Below, in pieces: positions 52,881 to 60,127 of a stretch of 60,127 nucleotides of DNA. This DNA is from Muribaculaceae bacterium. GTDB lineage: Bacteria > Bacteroidota > Bacteroidia > Bacteroidales > Muribaculaceae. The notes beneath the pieces were generated by a model. The model saw nothing but the letters and a program-made list of their open reading frames with translations, was not told where the DNA came from and ran no database searches. Each line of letters opens with the position of its first letter. Positions within the stretch are counted from its first letter, which is position 1. The stretch spans positions 1-60,127 of the forward strand of contig JAFLTR010000008.1 in the NCBI GenBank assembly GCA_022509205.1, given 5' to 3'. The position numbers and the translations under genes are program-made.

Positions 52881-52888
52881 CAAAATTA
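52881..52888 (-). promoter_or_regulatory. -7 element of the MBOAT operon
   Basis: On the minus strand TAATTTTG lies 19 bases before the ATG at 52861. The -33 element is not clear. The remaining gap up to 53070 shows nothing else. Confidence 0.4.
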
Positions 52889-53070
52889 ATGATTTATTTT
52901 TTACTAAGAAGCCTTTCCAAAATATTCTAATTCAAAATTCCCCAATGACACATTTTCTATTTTTACACAAAAGCCTGAAACAATTAGTTACGTATTAAAA
53001 ATATCTTATTTTATTCCTGATCATATTTATCAAATCAAATCCGCAATAATTAATGGAATTTAGCGGTTGG

Positions 53071-53101
53071 TTTGAAATTAATAATTTTTTGCTTAATTTT
53101 G
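53071..53101 (+). promoter_or_regulatory. Promoter of sufE (TTTG-N19-TAATTTTG)
   Basis: TTTG at 53071-53074 and TAATTTTG at 53094-53101 are separated by exactly 19 bases. The leader is about 28 bases. Confidence 0.7.
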
Positions 53102-53133
53102 TGAATAACTAAACTTTCCGACCGGATACAAAT

Positions 53134-53559
53134 ATGACTATCAACGAAACCCAGGATGAGATAATTGCGGAGTTCTCGGACCTGACAGACTGGATGGACC
53201 GTTACGCGTATATAATAGACTTAGGCAATACCTTGCCCCCTTATCCGGAAAGCGAAAAGATTCCGGCCAATATAATTGAGGGATGTCAAAGCAGGGTATG
53301 GATCTCTGCCAAGAAAAATGATGATAATACAATTCATTTTGAAGCAGACTCCGATGCCCTGATTGTCAAGGGCATAATAGCGCTCCTTTTGAAAGTGCTC
53401 AACGATCGGACACCGGATGAACTCCTAAATGCCGACCTCTATTTCATTGAAAAAATTGGACTTAAAGAGCACCTCTCCCCTACTCGCAGCAACGGACTAC
53501 TTGCAATGGTGAAACAAATTCATAATTACGCAAGGGCCTTTAAAATCCTCCAAAATTAA
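53134..53559 (+). CDS. sufE: SufE-family Fe-S assembly protein
   Basis: A 141-residue protein with the sulfur-accepting Cys51 in IEGCQSRVW and the SufE fold (AEFSDLTDWMDRYAYIIDLG at 12-31, ALIVKGIIALLLKVLNDRTP). It takes persulfide from a SufS-type cysteine desulfurase. No suf genes are near, so SufS is elsewhere. The POT transporter gene follows 21 bases later. Confidence 0.92.
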   Translation: MTINETQDEIIAEFSDLTDWMDRYAYIIDLGNTLPPYPESEKIPANIIEGCQSRVWISAKKNDDNTIHFEADSDALIVKGIIALLLKVLNDRTPDELLNADLYFIEKIGLKEHLSPTRSNGLLAMVKQIHNYARAFKILQN

Positions 53560-53580
53560 AAAAATTTAAATCTGAATATT

Positions 53581-55164
53581 ATGTTTAAGAATCACCCTAA
53601 AGGCCTGATACCGGCAGCTCTCAGTAATATGGGAGAACGCTTCGGATATTATATCATGAATGCCGTGTTAGTGCTCTTCCTGTGTTCAAAGTTTGGACTT
53701 GCCGAAGAGACCAGTACAATCGTCTATTCGGTTTTCTATGCCGGAATTTATATCCTTGCCTTGGTCGGCGGTACGATTGCAGACCGCACAATGAACTATA
53801 AAGGTACTATTATCAGCGGTCTGTTGGTAATGACTATGGGATATGTGATACTATCAATACCAATCCTGGCAACTGAGGGGAACACCGCATGGCTACTGAC
53901 GCTCACCTGCTTTGCCCTGTTCCTTATTGCTTTCGGAAACGGACTTTTTAAAGGTAATCTCCAGGCTATTGTGGGCCAGCTGTATGATAATCCTAAATAT
54001 GCCTCCCAACGAGACGCCGGATTCCAAATTTTCTATGTTTTTATAAATATAGGCGGAGTTGCTGCCCCCTTCGTTGCTCCTATGCTCCGAAGCTGGTGGT
54101 TAAATGCCAACAACATGAATTATAACGCGAGTTTCCCGGCCCTGTGCCACCAATATTTAGGAAAAGCTGACACCATGACCGAAGAAACTCTTGAGAACTT
54201 CTATGCACTGGCTACCCAGGTAGGTAAAGGTACAGAGACAGCTATCTCCGATTTCTGCACCCAGTATCTTGATGTTTTCAACACAGGTATCCACTATTCT
54301 TTCCTTGCTTCTATCGGAGCAATGATTGTTTCATTGGCTATTTTCTTCTTTACAATGAATCGTCTTCCTAATCCATCTAAGAAAGAGGTGAAAGAAGAGA
54401 AAAAATTCACTCCGGAGCAGAAAAAGGAGATGGCCACAGAAATTCGTCAGAGAATGGGAGCCCTCTTTGCAGTGTTGGGTATAGCAGTATTTTTCTGGTT
54501 CTCTTTCCACCAAAATGGTACATCCATGAGCCTTTTTGCCCGCGACTTCATGGATACCTCTTCGATTGCTCCTGAAATTTGGCAGGCAATGAACCCCTTC
54601 TTTGTGATCCTGCTGACTCCCTTGATCATCATTCTTTTCTCTTCCCTCAGTCAAGCCGGCAAAGAGATTTCCACACCAAAGAAAATAGCCATCGGTATGG
54701 GACTGGCTGCAGTGGCTTATTTGTTTATGATGATATGGTCGTTTGTAAAGGATTATCCCTCAGGCACAGATTTCCGTGCTCTTGCAGAAGCTGTCAAAGC
54801 TCCTTTACTCTCCGATCCCTGGGTTTTGATACTCTACTATTTCTTCATGACAGTGGCAGAACTTTTCATCTCTCCGCTGGGGCTCTCTTTTGTATCAAAA
54901 GTTGCCCCGACCCACATGCAGGGATTATGCCAGGGATTATGGCTCGGCGCCACGGCAGTAGGCAATCTTCTCCTCTGGGTTGGACCGTTGATCTATAACA
55001 ACAGTCCTATATGGGTAGCTTGGCTTGTATTTATGGTTGTCTGCCTGATTTCTATGGGAGCTATGTTCGCCATGCTCAAATGGCTTGAAAGAGTCACTGA
55101 CGAAAAGCAACCTATCCCTGAGCCGGAGCCAACGAATAATAAGAAACGCGTGGCTCATGCCTAA
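53581..55164 (+). CDS. POT-family proton-coupled peptide transporter
   Basis: A 527-residue MFS protein of the POT/PTR2 type with 12-14 helices. The proton-coupling ExxERFxYY-like motif reads NMGERFGYYIMNAVLVL (about 17-33); GGTIADRTMNYKGTI and FQIFYVFINIGGVAAPFVAP also fit. It imports di- and tripeptides with protons. A charged cytoplasmic insertion (SKKEVKEEKKFTPEQKKEM) sits midway. A terminator follows. Confidence 0.9.
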   Translation: MFKNHPKGLIPAALSNMGERFGYYIMNAVLVLFLCSKFGLAEETSTIVYSVFYAGIYILALVGGTIADRTMNYKGTIISGLLVMTMGYVILSIPILATEGNTAWLLTLTCFALFLIAFGNGLFKGNLQAIVGQLYDNPKYASQRDAGFQIFYVFINIGGVAAPFVAPMLRSWWLNANNMNYNASFPALCHQYLGKADTMTEETLENFYALATQVGKGTETAISDFCTQYLDVFNTGIHYSFLASIGAMIVSLAIFFFTMNRLPNPSKKEVKEEKKFTPEQKKEMATEIRQRMGALFAVLGIAVFFWFSFHQNGTSMSLFARDFMDTSSIAPEIWQAMNPFFVILLTPLIIILFSSLSQAGKEISTPKKIAIGMGLAAVAYLFMMIWSFVKDYPSGTDFRALAEAVKAPLLSDPWVLILYYFFMTVAELFISPLGLSFVSKVAPTHMQGLCQGLWLGATAVGNLLLWVGPLIYNNSPIWVAWLVFMVVCLISMGAMFAMLKWLERVTDEKQPIPEPEPTNNKKRVAHA

Positions 55165-55177
55165 ATGAATATATTGG

Positions 55178-55219
55178 CTGCTACCCTGATATTTATTATC
55201 TGGGTAGCAGATACTTTTT
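55178..55219 (+). terminator. Terminator after the POT transporter gene
   Basis: CTGCTACCC (55178-55186) pairs with GGGTAGCAG (55202-55210), with further pairing of TGATA/TTATC inside, followed by ATACTTTTTATT. Confidence 0.8.
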
Positions 55220-55243
55220 ATTAACCTTGTAAAATATAATACC

Positions 55244-56920
55244 ATGAATATACCATTTGAGATTCAGAATTTTATAAAATTATACGAGAACAGTTTCAAA
55301 GACAATTGGGAACTGCCCGCCCTCTCAAATTATGGAGGTCCCCGGCAAACCTACGGGGAAATGGCAGAAGAAATCGCTAAAATCCACATGCTCTTCGAAT
55401 CCCTTGGGGTCAAACAGGGTGACAAGATAGCTCTTTGCGGTAAGGATTCGGCCACTTGGGTAAAAATATTTATGGGCACCATCACCTACGGAGCCATTAT
55501 CGTCCCGATTCTTTCAGATTTCAATCCTGTTGATGTCACCCATATCGTAAACCATTCAGAAGCATGTCTGCTGTTTGTCTCCGACCATATCTGGGAACAT
55601 ATTGAACCCGACAAACTCCTGAATGTTAAAGGAGTTATAAGTATTGAAAAGAAAGAAACCTTACATGAGACTCCCGAAACTGAACTTTCTCGTAATCTCC
55701 GTCTTCTTAAACGTCGGTTCAAGCGTAAATATCCCGATGGATTCCAGAAAGAGGATATCAAATATGCCGATAGAGACAATGAAGAAGTGGTTGAGATTAA
55801 TTACACTTCGGGAACAACAGGATTCTCAAAAGGCGTTATGCTTACAGGAGCCAATCTCTCTGGCAACGTTTGTTTCGGTATATACGCCAAATTATTTGTG
55901 AGAGGTTCACACACCCTTTCCTTCCTCCCGCTGGCTCATGCTTATGGATGTGCTTTCGACCTCCTGACTCCGCTGGCACAGGGTGTCCACGTCTATATTC
56001 TTGGTAAAATACCCTCTCCTCGTGTGCTCCTTAAGGCTCTTTCAGATGTGAGGCCCAAACTCGTGATTTGCGTTCCTCTCATCCTTGAAAAGATCTATAA
56101 AAATCAGATCCTACCTATGATTTCCAAGGGTGCTGTAAGATGGACCCTTGCCGTTCCATTTCTTGATAGCCTGATTTATTCAAAGATAAGGAAGAAACTT
56201 ATCGAAGCCTTTGGAGGCAACTTCTCTCAGGTGATTGTGGGAGGTGCAGCTCTCAACCATGAAGTGGAGGAATTCCTTAATAAGATAAAGTTCCCGTTCA
56301 CAGTGGGATACGGTATGACGGAATGCGGACCGCTCATCTCTTACGCTCCTTGGAATGAATTTGTTTTGGGATCATGCGGTAAGACCATTCCGGATATGGA
56401 ATCGAAAGTGATTTCCCCCGATCCTGAAAATATACCCGGTGAGATATGTGTAAAAGGAGTAAACCGCATGAAAGGTTACTTCAAGAATCCGGAAGCAACG
56501 GCCGCTGTGATAGATGAAGAGGGATGGCTTCACACAGGCGATATGGGTACACGCAGTGCTGATGGAGTGCTTTTCCTACGTGGTCGCAACAAGACCATGA
56601 TTCTTTCCGGTTCGGGTCAGAATATTTATCCCGAAGAGATAGAAGCTAAACTCAACAATATGCCATTTGTAGCAGAAAGTCTTGTAGTGGAACGAGATGG
56701 TAAACTTGTGGCTTTGGTATATCCAGATTATGATGCGATGGATAAACTCGGAGTCGGACTTCCTGATATGGATGCCACCATGGAGAATACAAGAAAGGAA
56801 CTCAACAAAATAGTGGCTCCCTATGAGCAAATCACAAAGATAGTGCTAATGCCCAACGAATTTGAAAAAACTCCTAAGAAGAGCATAAAACGATTCCTTT
56901 ACACCCAAAATCCGGTGTAA
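55244..56920 (+). CDS. AMP-forming acyl-CoA ligase (long-chain fatty acid type)
   Basis: A 558-residue ANL-superfamily enzyme. The P-loop is NYTSGTTGFSKGVMLTG (about 178-194), then LSFLPLAHAYG, VGYGMTECGPLISYAP (A5-type), GEICVKGVNRMKGYFKNPEA, GWLHTGDMG (A7) and RGRNKTMILSGSGQNIYPEEIE, and the catalytic Lys near the end KTPKKSIKRFLY (A10). It activates a fatty acid to acyl-AMP and loads CoA. Exact chain-length is unknown. Confidence 0.9.
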   Translation: MNIPFEIQNFIKLYENSFKDNWELPALSNYGGPRQTYGEMAEEIAKIHMLFESLGVKQGDKIALCGKDSATWVKIFMGTITYGAIIVPILSDFNPVDVTHIVNHSEACLLFVSDHIWEHIEPDKLLNVKGVISIEKKETLHETPETELSRNLRLLKRRFKRKYPDGFQKEDIKYADRDNEEVVEINYTSGTTGFSKGVMLTGANLSGNVCFGIYAKLFVRGSHTLSFLPLAHAYGCAFDLLTPLAQGVHVYILGKIPSPRVLLKALSDVRPKLVICVPLILEKIYKNQILPMISKGAVRWTLAVPFLDSLIYSKIRKKLIEAFGGNFSQVIVGGAALNHEVEEFLNKIKFPFTVGYGMTECGPLISYAPWNEFVLGSCGKTIPDMESKVISPDPENIPGEICVKGVNRMKGYFKNPEATAAVIDEEGWLHTGDMGTRSADGVLFLRGRNKTMILSGSGQNIYPEEIEAKLNNMPFVAESLVVERDGKLVALVYPDYDAMDKLGVGLPDMDATMENTRKELNKIVAPYEQITKIVLMPNEFEKTPKKSIKRFLYTQNPV

Positions 56921-56988
56921 GAAATATTCCGGATAAGACACTGAATTAACCTTGAATGGTGGAAACCTTGCAATAAAGGTCTGCCAAG

Positions 56989-57969
56989 TCAGGTTCTGAA
57001 GACATAAAGCCGGGTTGCATCATACCGAGGCAGTGCCACTAATTGCACGTCTGCTTCCCGGTCTGAAATAGTTTCCATCCCCTCCCCCACTTTCGCGCCG
57101 GCTTCTTCAAGAGCGGCGCGAACTGCTTGTAGGGCTTTCTCCGGCGTATTATTGTCTTTCGAAAGATGACAAAGGAAAATATGTTTCAATCTCGGAGTAT
57201 ATATTTCTTTAAGGAAAGCCGCTGTAGCTGTATTATCCATGTGGCCAATTGATGTCTGGATTCGTGCTTTCAGGAACTCCGGATATCTGCCGTAACGAAG
57301 CATCTGAAGATCATAGTTGCTTTCAATAACAAGATAGTCAGCTTGACTCATATAATGCCTTGCGCGGGTTTGAACCTCTCCCATGTCTGTTGCCAAAACA
57401 AAATTACGGTCACGGAAAGCAACGGAAAAACCCATATTGTCAGTGCCGTCATGTGGCACCTCAAATGCAGTGATCTCCAATTCTCCCGAACGAAAGGGTA
57501 TTTCCTTGAAAATGGCTATATGATAATCCTTTATACGTTTGGATATATTGTGGTGCCTTAATATTGAATTCATTACCCGGTTTGTACAATACACCTTCAT
57601 GTGTCGATTGTTTCTCACCAAAGTATAGGCATACTTAATATGATCGGAGTGGTCGTGGGTAAGCAAAACTCCGTGCACCTTCTTGATATCAATTCCGTTA
57701 GCTCTGATTCGTGCCTCGATCTCATCAGCCTTTACTCCTGCATCTATTATTATTCCCCCTTCGCTTGTTCCGATATAGCTGCTATTACCACTTGAGCCCG
57801 AACCAAATGAAATATAATAAAGCAATCCGTCAGAATTTGCCACTTCCGGTTTTGGCACGGAAACGACCATTCTATCGTAGACGCTACGATGCATTGGCTG
57901 TCGTTCCTCTTCCTCCCAAATAAAAGGTAACTCTCCGATTCCCTCAAATGATATTTTTTTCCTCCCCAT
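56989..57969 (-). CDS. MBL-fold metallo-hydrolase, YycJ/WalJ-like
   Basis: A 326-residue cytoplasmic protein. Its MBL domain (about 50-280) begins YYISFGSGSSGNSSYIGT and has the metal motif LLTHDHSDHIKYAY (about 103-116), PHDGTDNMGF, ATDMGEV and FLCHLSKDNN, as in the YycJ/WalJ group of exonuclease-like hydrolases. The N-terminal 45 residues are an addition (ISFEGIGELPFIWEEEERQP). It overlaps the upstream methylase gene by one base (TAATG). Confidence 0.85.
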   Translation of the reverse strand: MGRKKISFEGIGELPFIWEEEERQPMHRSVYDRMVVSVPKPEVANSDGLLYYISFGSGSSGNSSYIGTSEGGIIIDAGVKADEIEARIRANGIDIKKVHGVLLTHDHSDHIKYAYTLVRNNRHMKVYCTNRVMNSILRHHNISKRIKDYHIAIFKEIPFRSGELEITAFEVPHDGTDNMGFSVAFRDRNFVLATDMGEVQTRARHYMSQADYLVIESNYDLQMLRYGRYPEFLKARIQTSIGHMDNTATAAFLKEIYTPRLKHIFLCHLSKDNNTPEKALQAVRAALEEAGAKVGEGMETISDREADVQLVALPRYDATRLYVFRT

Positions 57970-58685
57970 TATATTCCGCTGTTAAATAAAAAAATTGTCG
58001 GGACTTTACTTAGATCGAATCCCTTATTACGCCAGTCCTTAACCTTTCGCGTTATAATTTTTTCATCAGGAGCAGTGATATTTGAAGCCACACACAAGAG
58101 AGTCTCACCGTTTAAAACCTTAAGAAGACTTTCCATCATCTTAGCATTTCTATAAGGAGTTTCTATGAATATTTCCGTCTCTCCATTTTTACGACTCCTT
58201 ATTTCAAGTTCCCGCAGCGTTTTATCCCTCTTATCATTCTCTACAGGGATATAACCATTAAATGCAAAACACTGACCGTTAAGACCGGATGCCATAAGTG
58301 ACAACAATATACTTGATGGACCGACCATAGGCACGACATTCAATCCTTCCGCCTGAGCCATCCTGACCACGGAGGCTCCCGGATCAGCAACTCCGGGACA
58401 TCCGGCTTCACTCATCAAACCTACAGGCTCTCCATTCCTTAACGGCTCAAGAAATCCCGTTATTTCCTCAGGACGGGTATGAGAATTGAGTTCATAAAAT
58501 TGTAATGTGGAAATTTCAATTGATGGCACCATGCGTTTAAGGCATCTTCTGGCGGTCCTTACATTTTCTACAATATAATGCTTGATTCCCTTGACCAATT
58601 CAAGGTTGGCATCCGGCAACACATCCTTTACAGAACCGTCATAAATCGGCACCGGCAACATATACAACGCTTTTTTAAGCTCCAT
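57969..58685 (-). CDS. RsmI-like SAM-dependent methyltransferase (tetrapyrrole methylase fold)
   Basis: A 238-residue protein of the RsmI/YraL-type methylase family. It shows LMSEAGCPGVADPGASVVRM (the SEAG-PGIxDPG block), VPMVGPSSILLSLMASGLNG, FNGYIP and IFIETPYRNAKMMESLLKVL. E. coli RsmI 2'-O-methylates 16S rRNA C1402. It is somewhat shorter than RsmI at the C-terminus (no HTH-like tail) and starts MELKKALYMLPVPI, so a paralogous role is possible. A TAAATTTG element lies directly before the ATG. Confidence 0.82.
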   Translation of the reverse strand: MELKKALYMLPVPIYDGSVKDVLPDANLELVKGIKHYIVENVRTARRCLKRMVPSIEISTLQFYELNSHTRPEEITGFLEPLRNGEPVGLMSEAGCPGVADPGASVVRMAQAEGLNVVPMVGPSSILLSLMASGLNGQCFAFNGYIPVENDKRDKTLRELEIRSRKNGETEIFIETPYRNAKMMESLLKVLNGETLLCVASNITAPDEKIITRKVKDWRNKGFDLSKVPTIFLFNSGI

Positions 58686-58689
58686 ATAG

Positions 58690-58697
58690 CAAATTTA
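58690..58697 (-). promoter_or_regulatory. -7 element touching the RsmI-like gene start
   Basis: On the minus strand TAAATTTG ends 4 bases before the ATG at 58685, so transcription would begin at or beside the A of the start codon. Confidence 0.4.
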
Positions 58698-58730
58698 CTT
58701 AAAAAATCGCTACCCTATGTCCTTTTTCAT

Positions 58731-58761
58731 TTTATCTTAAACGGAAATAAAATTAAATTTG
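58731..58761 (+). promoter_or_regulatory. Promoter of the DUF3298-type lipoprotein gene
   Basis: TAAATTTG (58754-58761) with TTTA (58731-58734) 19 bases upstream. The leader is about 190 bases and contains an inverted repeat CTTCCCC/GGGGAAG (58846-58852, 58878-58884) and the palindrome ATTTTATTTCAAATAAAAT (58931-58949) just before the start. Confidence 0.45.
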
Positions 58762-58958
58762 CAGTTAGATAAAAAATTTAGCCCGTATTAAAGCCCTTTT
58801 TAGAATCTATTGTAAAGTTTGCAGGCGCAGGTTTTAAGAAATTTTCTTCCCCTTCGGAATGAGCTGACTTTTTTATAGGGGAAGTGTAACTTAATTCACT
58901 TGATGAGCAACTATTCAATATGACATTCCTATTTTATTTCAAATAAAATGATATAAAT

Positions 58959-59897
58959 ATGTATTATAAACATCATATCCTACTCTTTTCATGTTTACTT
59001 CTTGCAGCTTGTTCGCAACAACGCCAAGTAGTTCCCTATGAAATTGACACGGATGAAATTTACCAGGCATGGGCTCCTAATGAAGAGGATATGCCTGAAG
59101 GATTGACGTTCGGGCCTGACAGCATTCCAGGTTTTATTTTCGATTATGAGATGACATCCGATAAGGAAAATGTCTATATTTTCCTTGATAATCTCACAGT
59201 GCTTGACGTAAATCCTGAAATCACACAGTCGCTATTTGAGTTCGTTTATTCCCAATTAAGCGAGTATGGTTTTATTTCCGACAAAGCTTCATATAATTCT
59301 GATGAAATTAGTCGGCTCCAAGCTGAAGGGTTTCCCTACGACCAAGCTTCTGCAAAGGTAATAGAACAATTCCAAACTGATTTCAACAATCAGATAGAGA
59401 CCATAGAGCAGTTCAATACTCCCTTCAACGCGCACTTCCAGATTTATCCCATATATTTCACTAAAGATATTGTTACCTACCGACTTTCCGCATATTGCTA
59501 CACCGGAGGTGCCCACAGCATGAACACCTCTTACATTCGTAGTTATAATCTGGCCTCCGGCAAATGTTTAGGCTTTGATGATATTGTTGCCCCACAGGGA
59601 CGTGAGATTGTGCGTCAAGAAATTGCTGCGCACATGGCATATTCCTATCCCATCTATGAAAACATCACTACAGTAGACCAATATATAGACTCCCTTAACG
59701 TTTGGCTCTATCATTTCGATTCAAATGACAACCACCAAAAAATCACTTTGGAAAATTTTCCCACAGGAGATGTCGCCCTAGTAAAAGAGGGTTTGGTTAG
59801 CGTTTATCAAATGTATGAGCTTACCCCCGGATCCGACGGTTGTCCGGTAGTTGTGATCCCCTATAAGGATATAAAGGGATGCCTGACAGGCTATTAA
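58959..59897 (+). CDS. DUF3298/RsiV-like lipoprotein
   Basis: A 312-residue lipoprotein (signal YYKHHILLFSCLLLAACSQQ, lipobox LAAC). The C-terminal half has the DUF4163/DUF3298 layout (AYCYTGGAHSMNTSYIRSYN, LASGKCLGFDDIV, VYQMYELTPGSDGCPVVVIP), as found in the extracytoplasmic part of anti-sigma factor RsiV and in lysozyme-binding proteins. It has no transmembrane sigma-binding part, so it is not an anti-sigma factor itself. Its function is unknown. Confidence 0.75.
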   Translation: MYYKHHILLFSCLLLAACSQQRQVVPYEIDTDEIYQAWAPNEEDMPEGLTFGPDSIPGFIFDYEMTSDKENVYIFLDNLTVLDVNPEITQSLFEFVYSQLSEYGFISDKASYNSDEISRLQAEGFPYDQASAKVIEQFQTDFNNQIETIEQFNTPFNAHFQIYPIYFTKDIVTYRLSAYCYTGGAHSMNTSYIRSYNLASGKCLGFDDIVAPQGREIVRQEIAAHMAYSYPIYENITTVDQYIDSLNVWLYHFDSNDNHQKITLENFPTGDVALVKEGLVSVYQMYELTPGSDGCPVVVIPYKDIKGCLTGY

Positions 59898-59944
59898 TTT
59901 ACAAACCAAAAGTAATACATTCTTCTAAATAGCTGAAAAACTCA

Positions 59945-60127
59945 ATGGCAGAAGATATAGATAAAGATTTTGACCAAGATGACCTGAACCCCGGACATCT
60001 TTCCTCCGACTATAACCCCGATGCTGTCTCCAAGAAATCGGCCTTATCCGGTATGTATCGCGACTGGTTTCTCGAATATGCCAGTTATGTGATACTCGAA
60101 AGAGCTGTGCCTCACATTGAAGACGGT
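59945..60127 (+). CDS. parC: DNA topoisomerase IV subunit A (5' end only)
   Basis: The first 61 codons are visible and the window edge cuts the rest. After an acidic N-terminus comes GMYRDWFLEYASYVILERAV PHIEDG, the conserved start of the GyrA/ParC breakage-reunion domain. The acidic extension and SGMYRDWFLEYA form favour ParC over GyrA of Bacteroidales. It follows the lipoprotein gene by 47 bases. Confidence 0.85.
   Translation, partial: MAEDIDKDFDQDDLNPGHLSSDYNPDAVSKKSALSGMYRDWFLEYASYVILERAVPHIEDG

Noticed and set aside
1..60127. CRISPR arrays, rRNA genes and transposase genes
   Set aside because: No spaced direct repeats, rRNA sequence or transposase motif was seen.

Overview
The window looks like chromosomal DNA of a Bacteroidales bacterium, most plausibly a gut Muribaculaceae-type organism. 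The evidence is the gene content (SPOR and DUF4421-type envelope proteins, LptC, type III pantothenate kinase, YccF, a RsmI-like methylase, POT transporter, GH51 and CE1 enzymes), the AT-leaning sequence, and many promoters of the Bacteroidetes type: a -33 TTTG and a -7 TAnnTTTG about 19-21 bases apart. The family-level placement is inference, helped by a clear oxalate-degrading frc-oxc pair.

Layout: 1-394 is the start of a secreted metallo-beta-lactamase-fold protein (cut by the left edge). 719-3843 is a housekeeping block (rpsU, xerC-type recombinase, hpf, mltG, DUF2007). 3916-7861 holds a DUF4421 protein, a SPOR lipoprotein and a Pif1-like helicase. 7919-10284 is a two-gene unit of a small secreted protein and a beta-helix carbohydrate-binding protein, followed by tatA-tatC. 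11349-14737 is the accessory part: fragments of a phage tail module, present twice, around a HigB/HigA toxin-antitoxin pair whose toxin is broken, ending at a tRNA-Pro gene. 14875-23164 has a GH51 arabinofuranosidase, UDP-glucose dehydrogenase, patatin-barrel protein, SerB and a CE1 esterase. 23263-29684 has yccF, an ftsB/divIC-like gene, coaX, an outer membrane protein, lptC, a CNNM/CorC protein, a DEDD exonuclease and small membrane proteins. 29687-44565 holds two complete RND tripartite efflux operons on opposite strands, with the oxalate genes frc and oxc between them. 44657-52861 carries a sugar aminotransferase, a Spy-like protein, aminopeptidase P, gamma-carbonic anhydrase, a sugar ketoisomerase, a GNAT/FemAB-like acyltransferase, and an SGNH-like plus MBOAT pair. 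53134-60127 has sufE, a POT transporter, an acyl-CoA ligase, an MBL hydrolase, the RsmI-like methylase, a DUF3298-type lipoprotein and the start of parC.

How parts work together: Frc activates oxalate to oxalyl-CoA and Oxc decarboxylates it to formyl-CoA, which Frc reuses as CoA donor. No oxalate transporter is visible. Each RND operon encodes adaptor, permease and outer membrane channel. The aminotransferase and ketoisomerase would together make a 3-amino-3,6-dideoxyhexose, although they are separated by other genes.

The most unusual region is 11712-14641. A tail assembly chaperone relic keeps an in-phase A-AAA-AAA slippery heptamer and a -1 frame extension. In both copies of the chaperone/tape-measure junction an opposite-strand ORF for a one-TM protein is preserved, with its C-terminal tail antisense to the chaperone 3' end.
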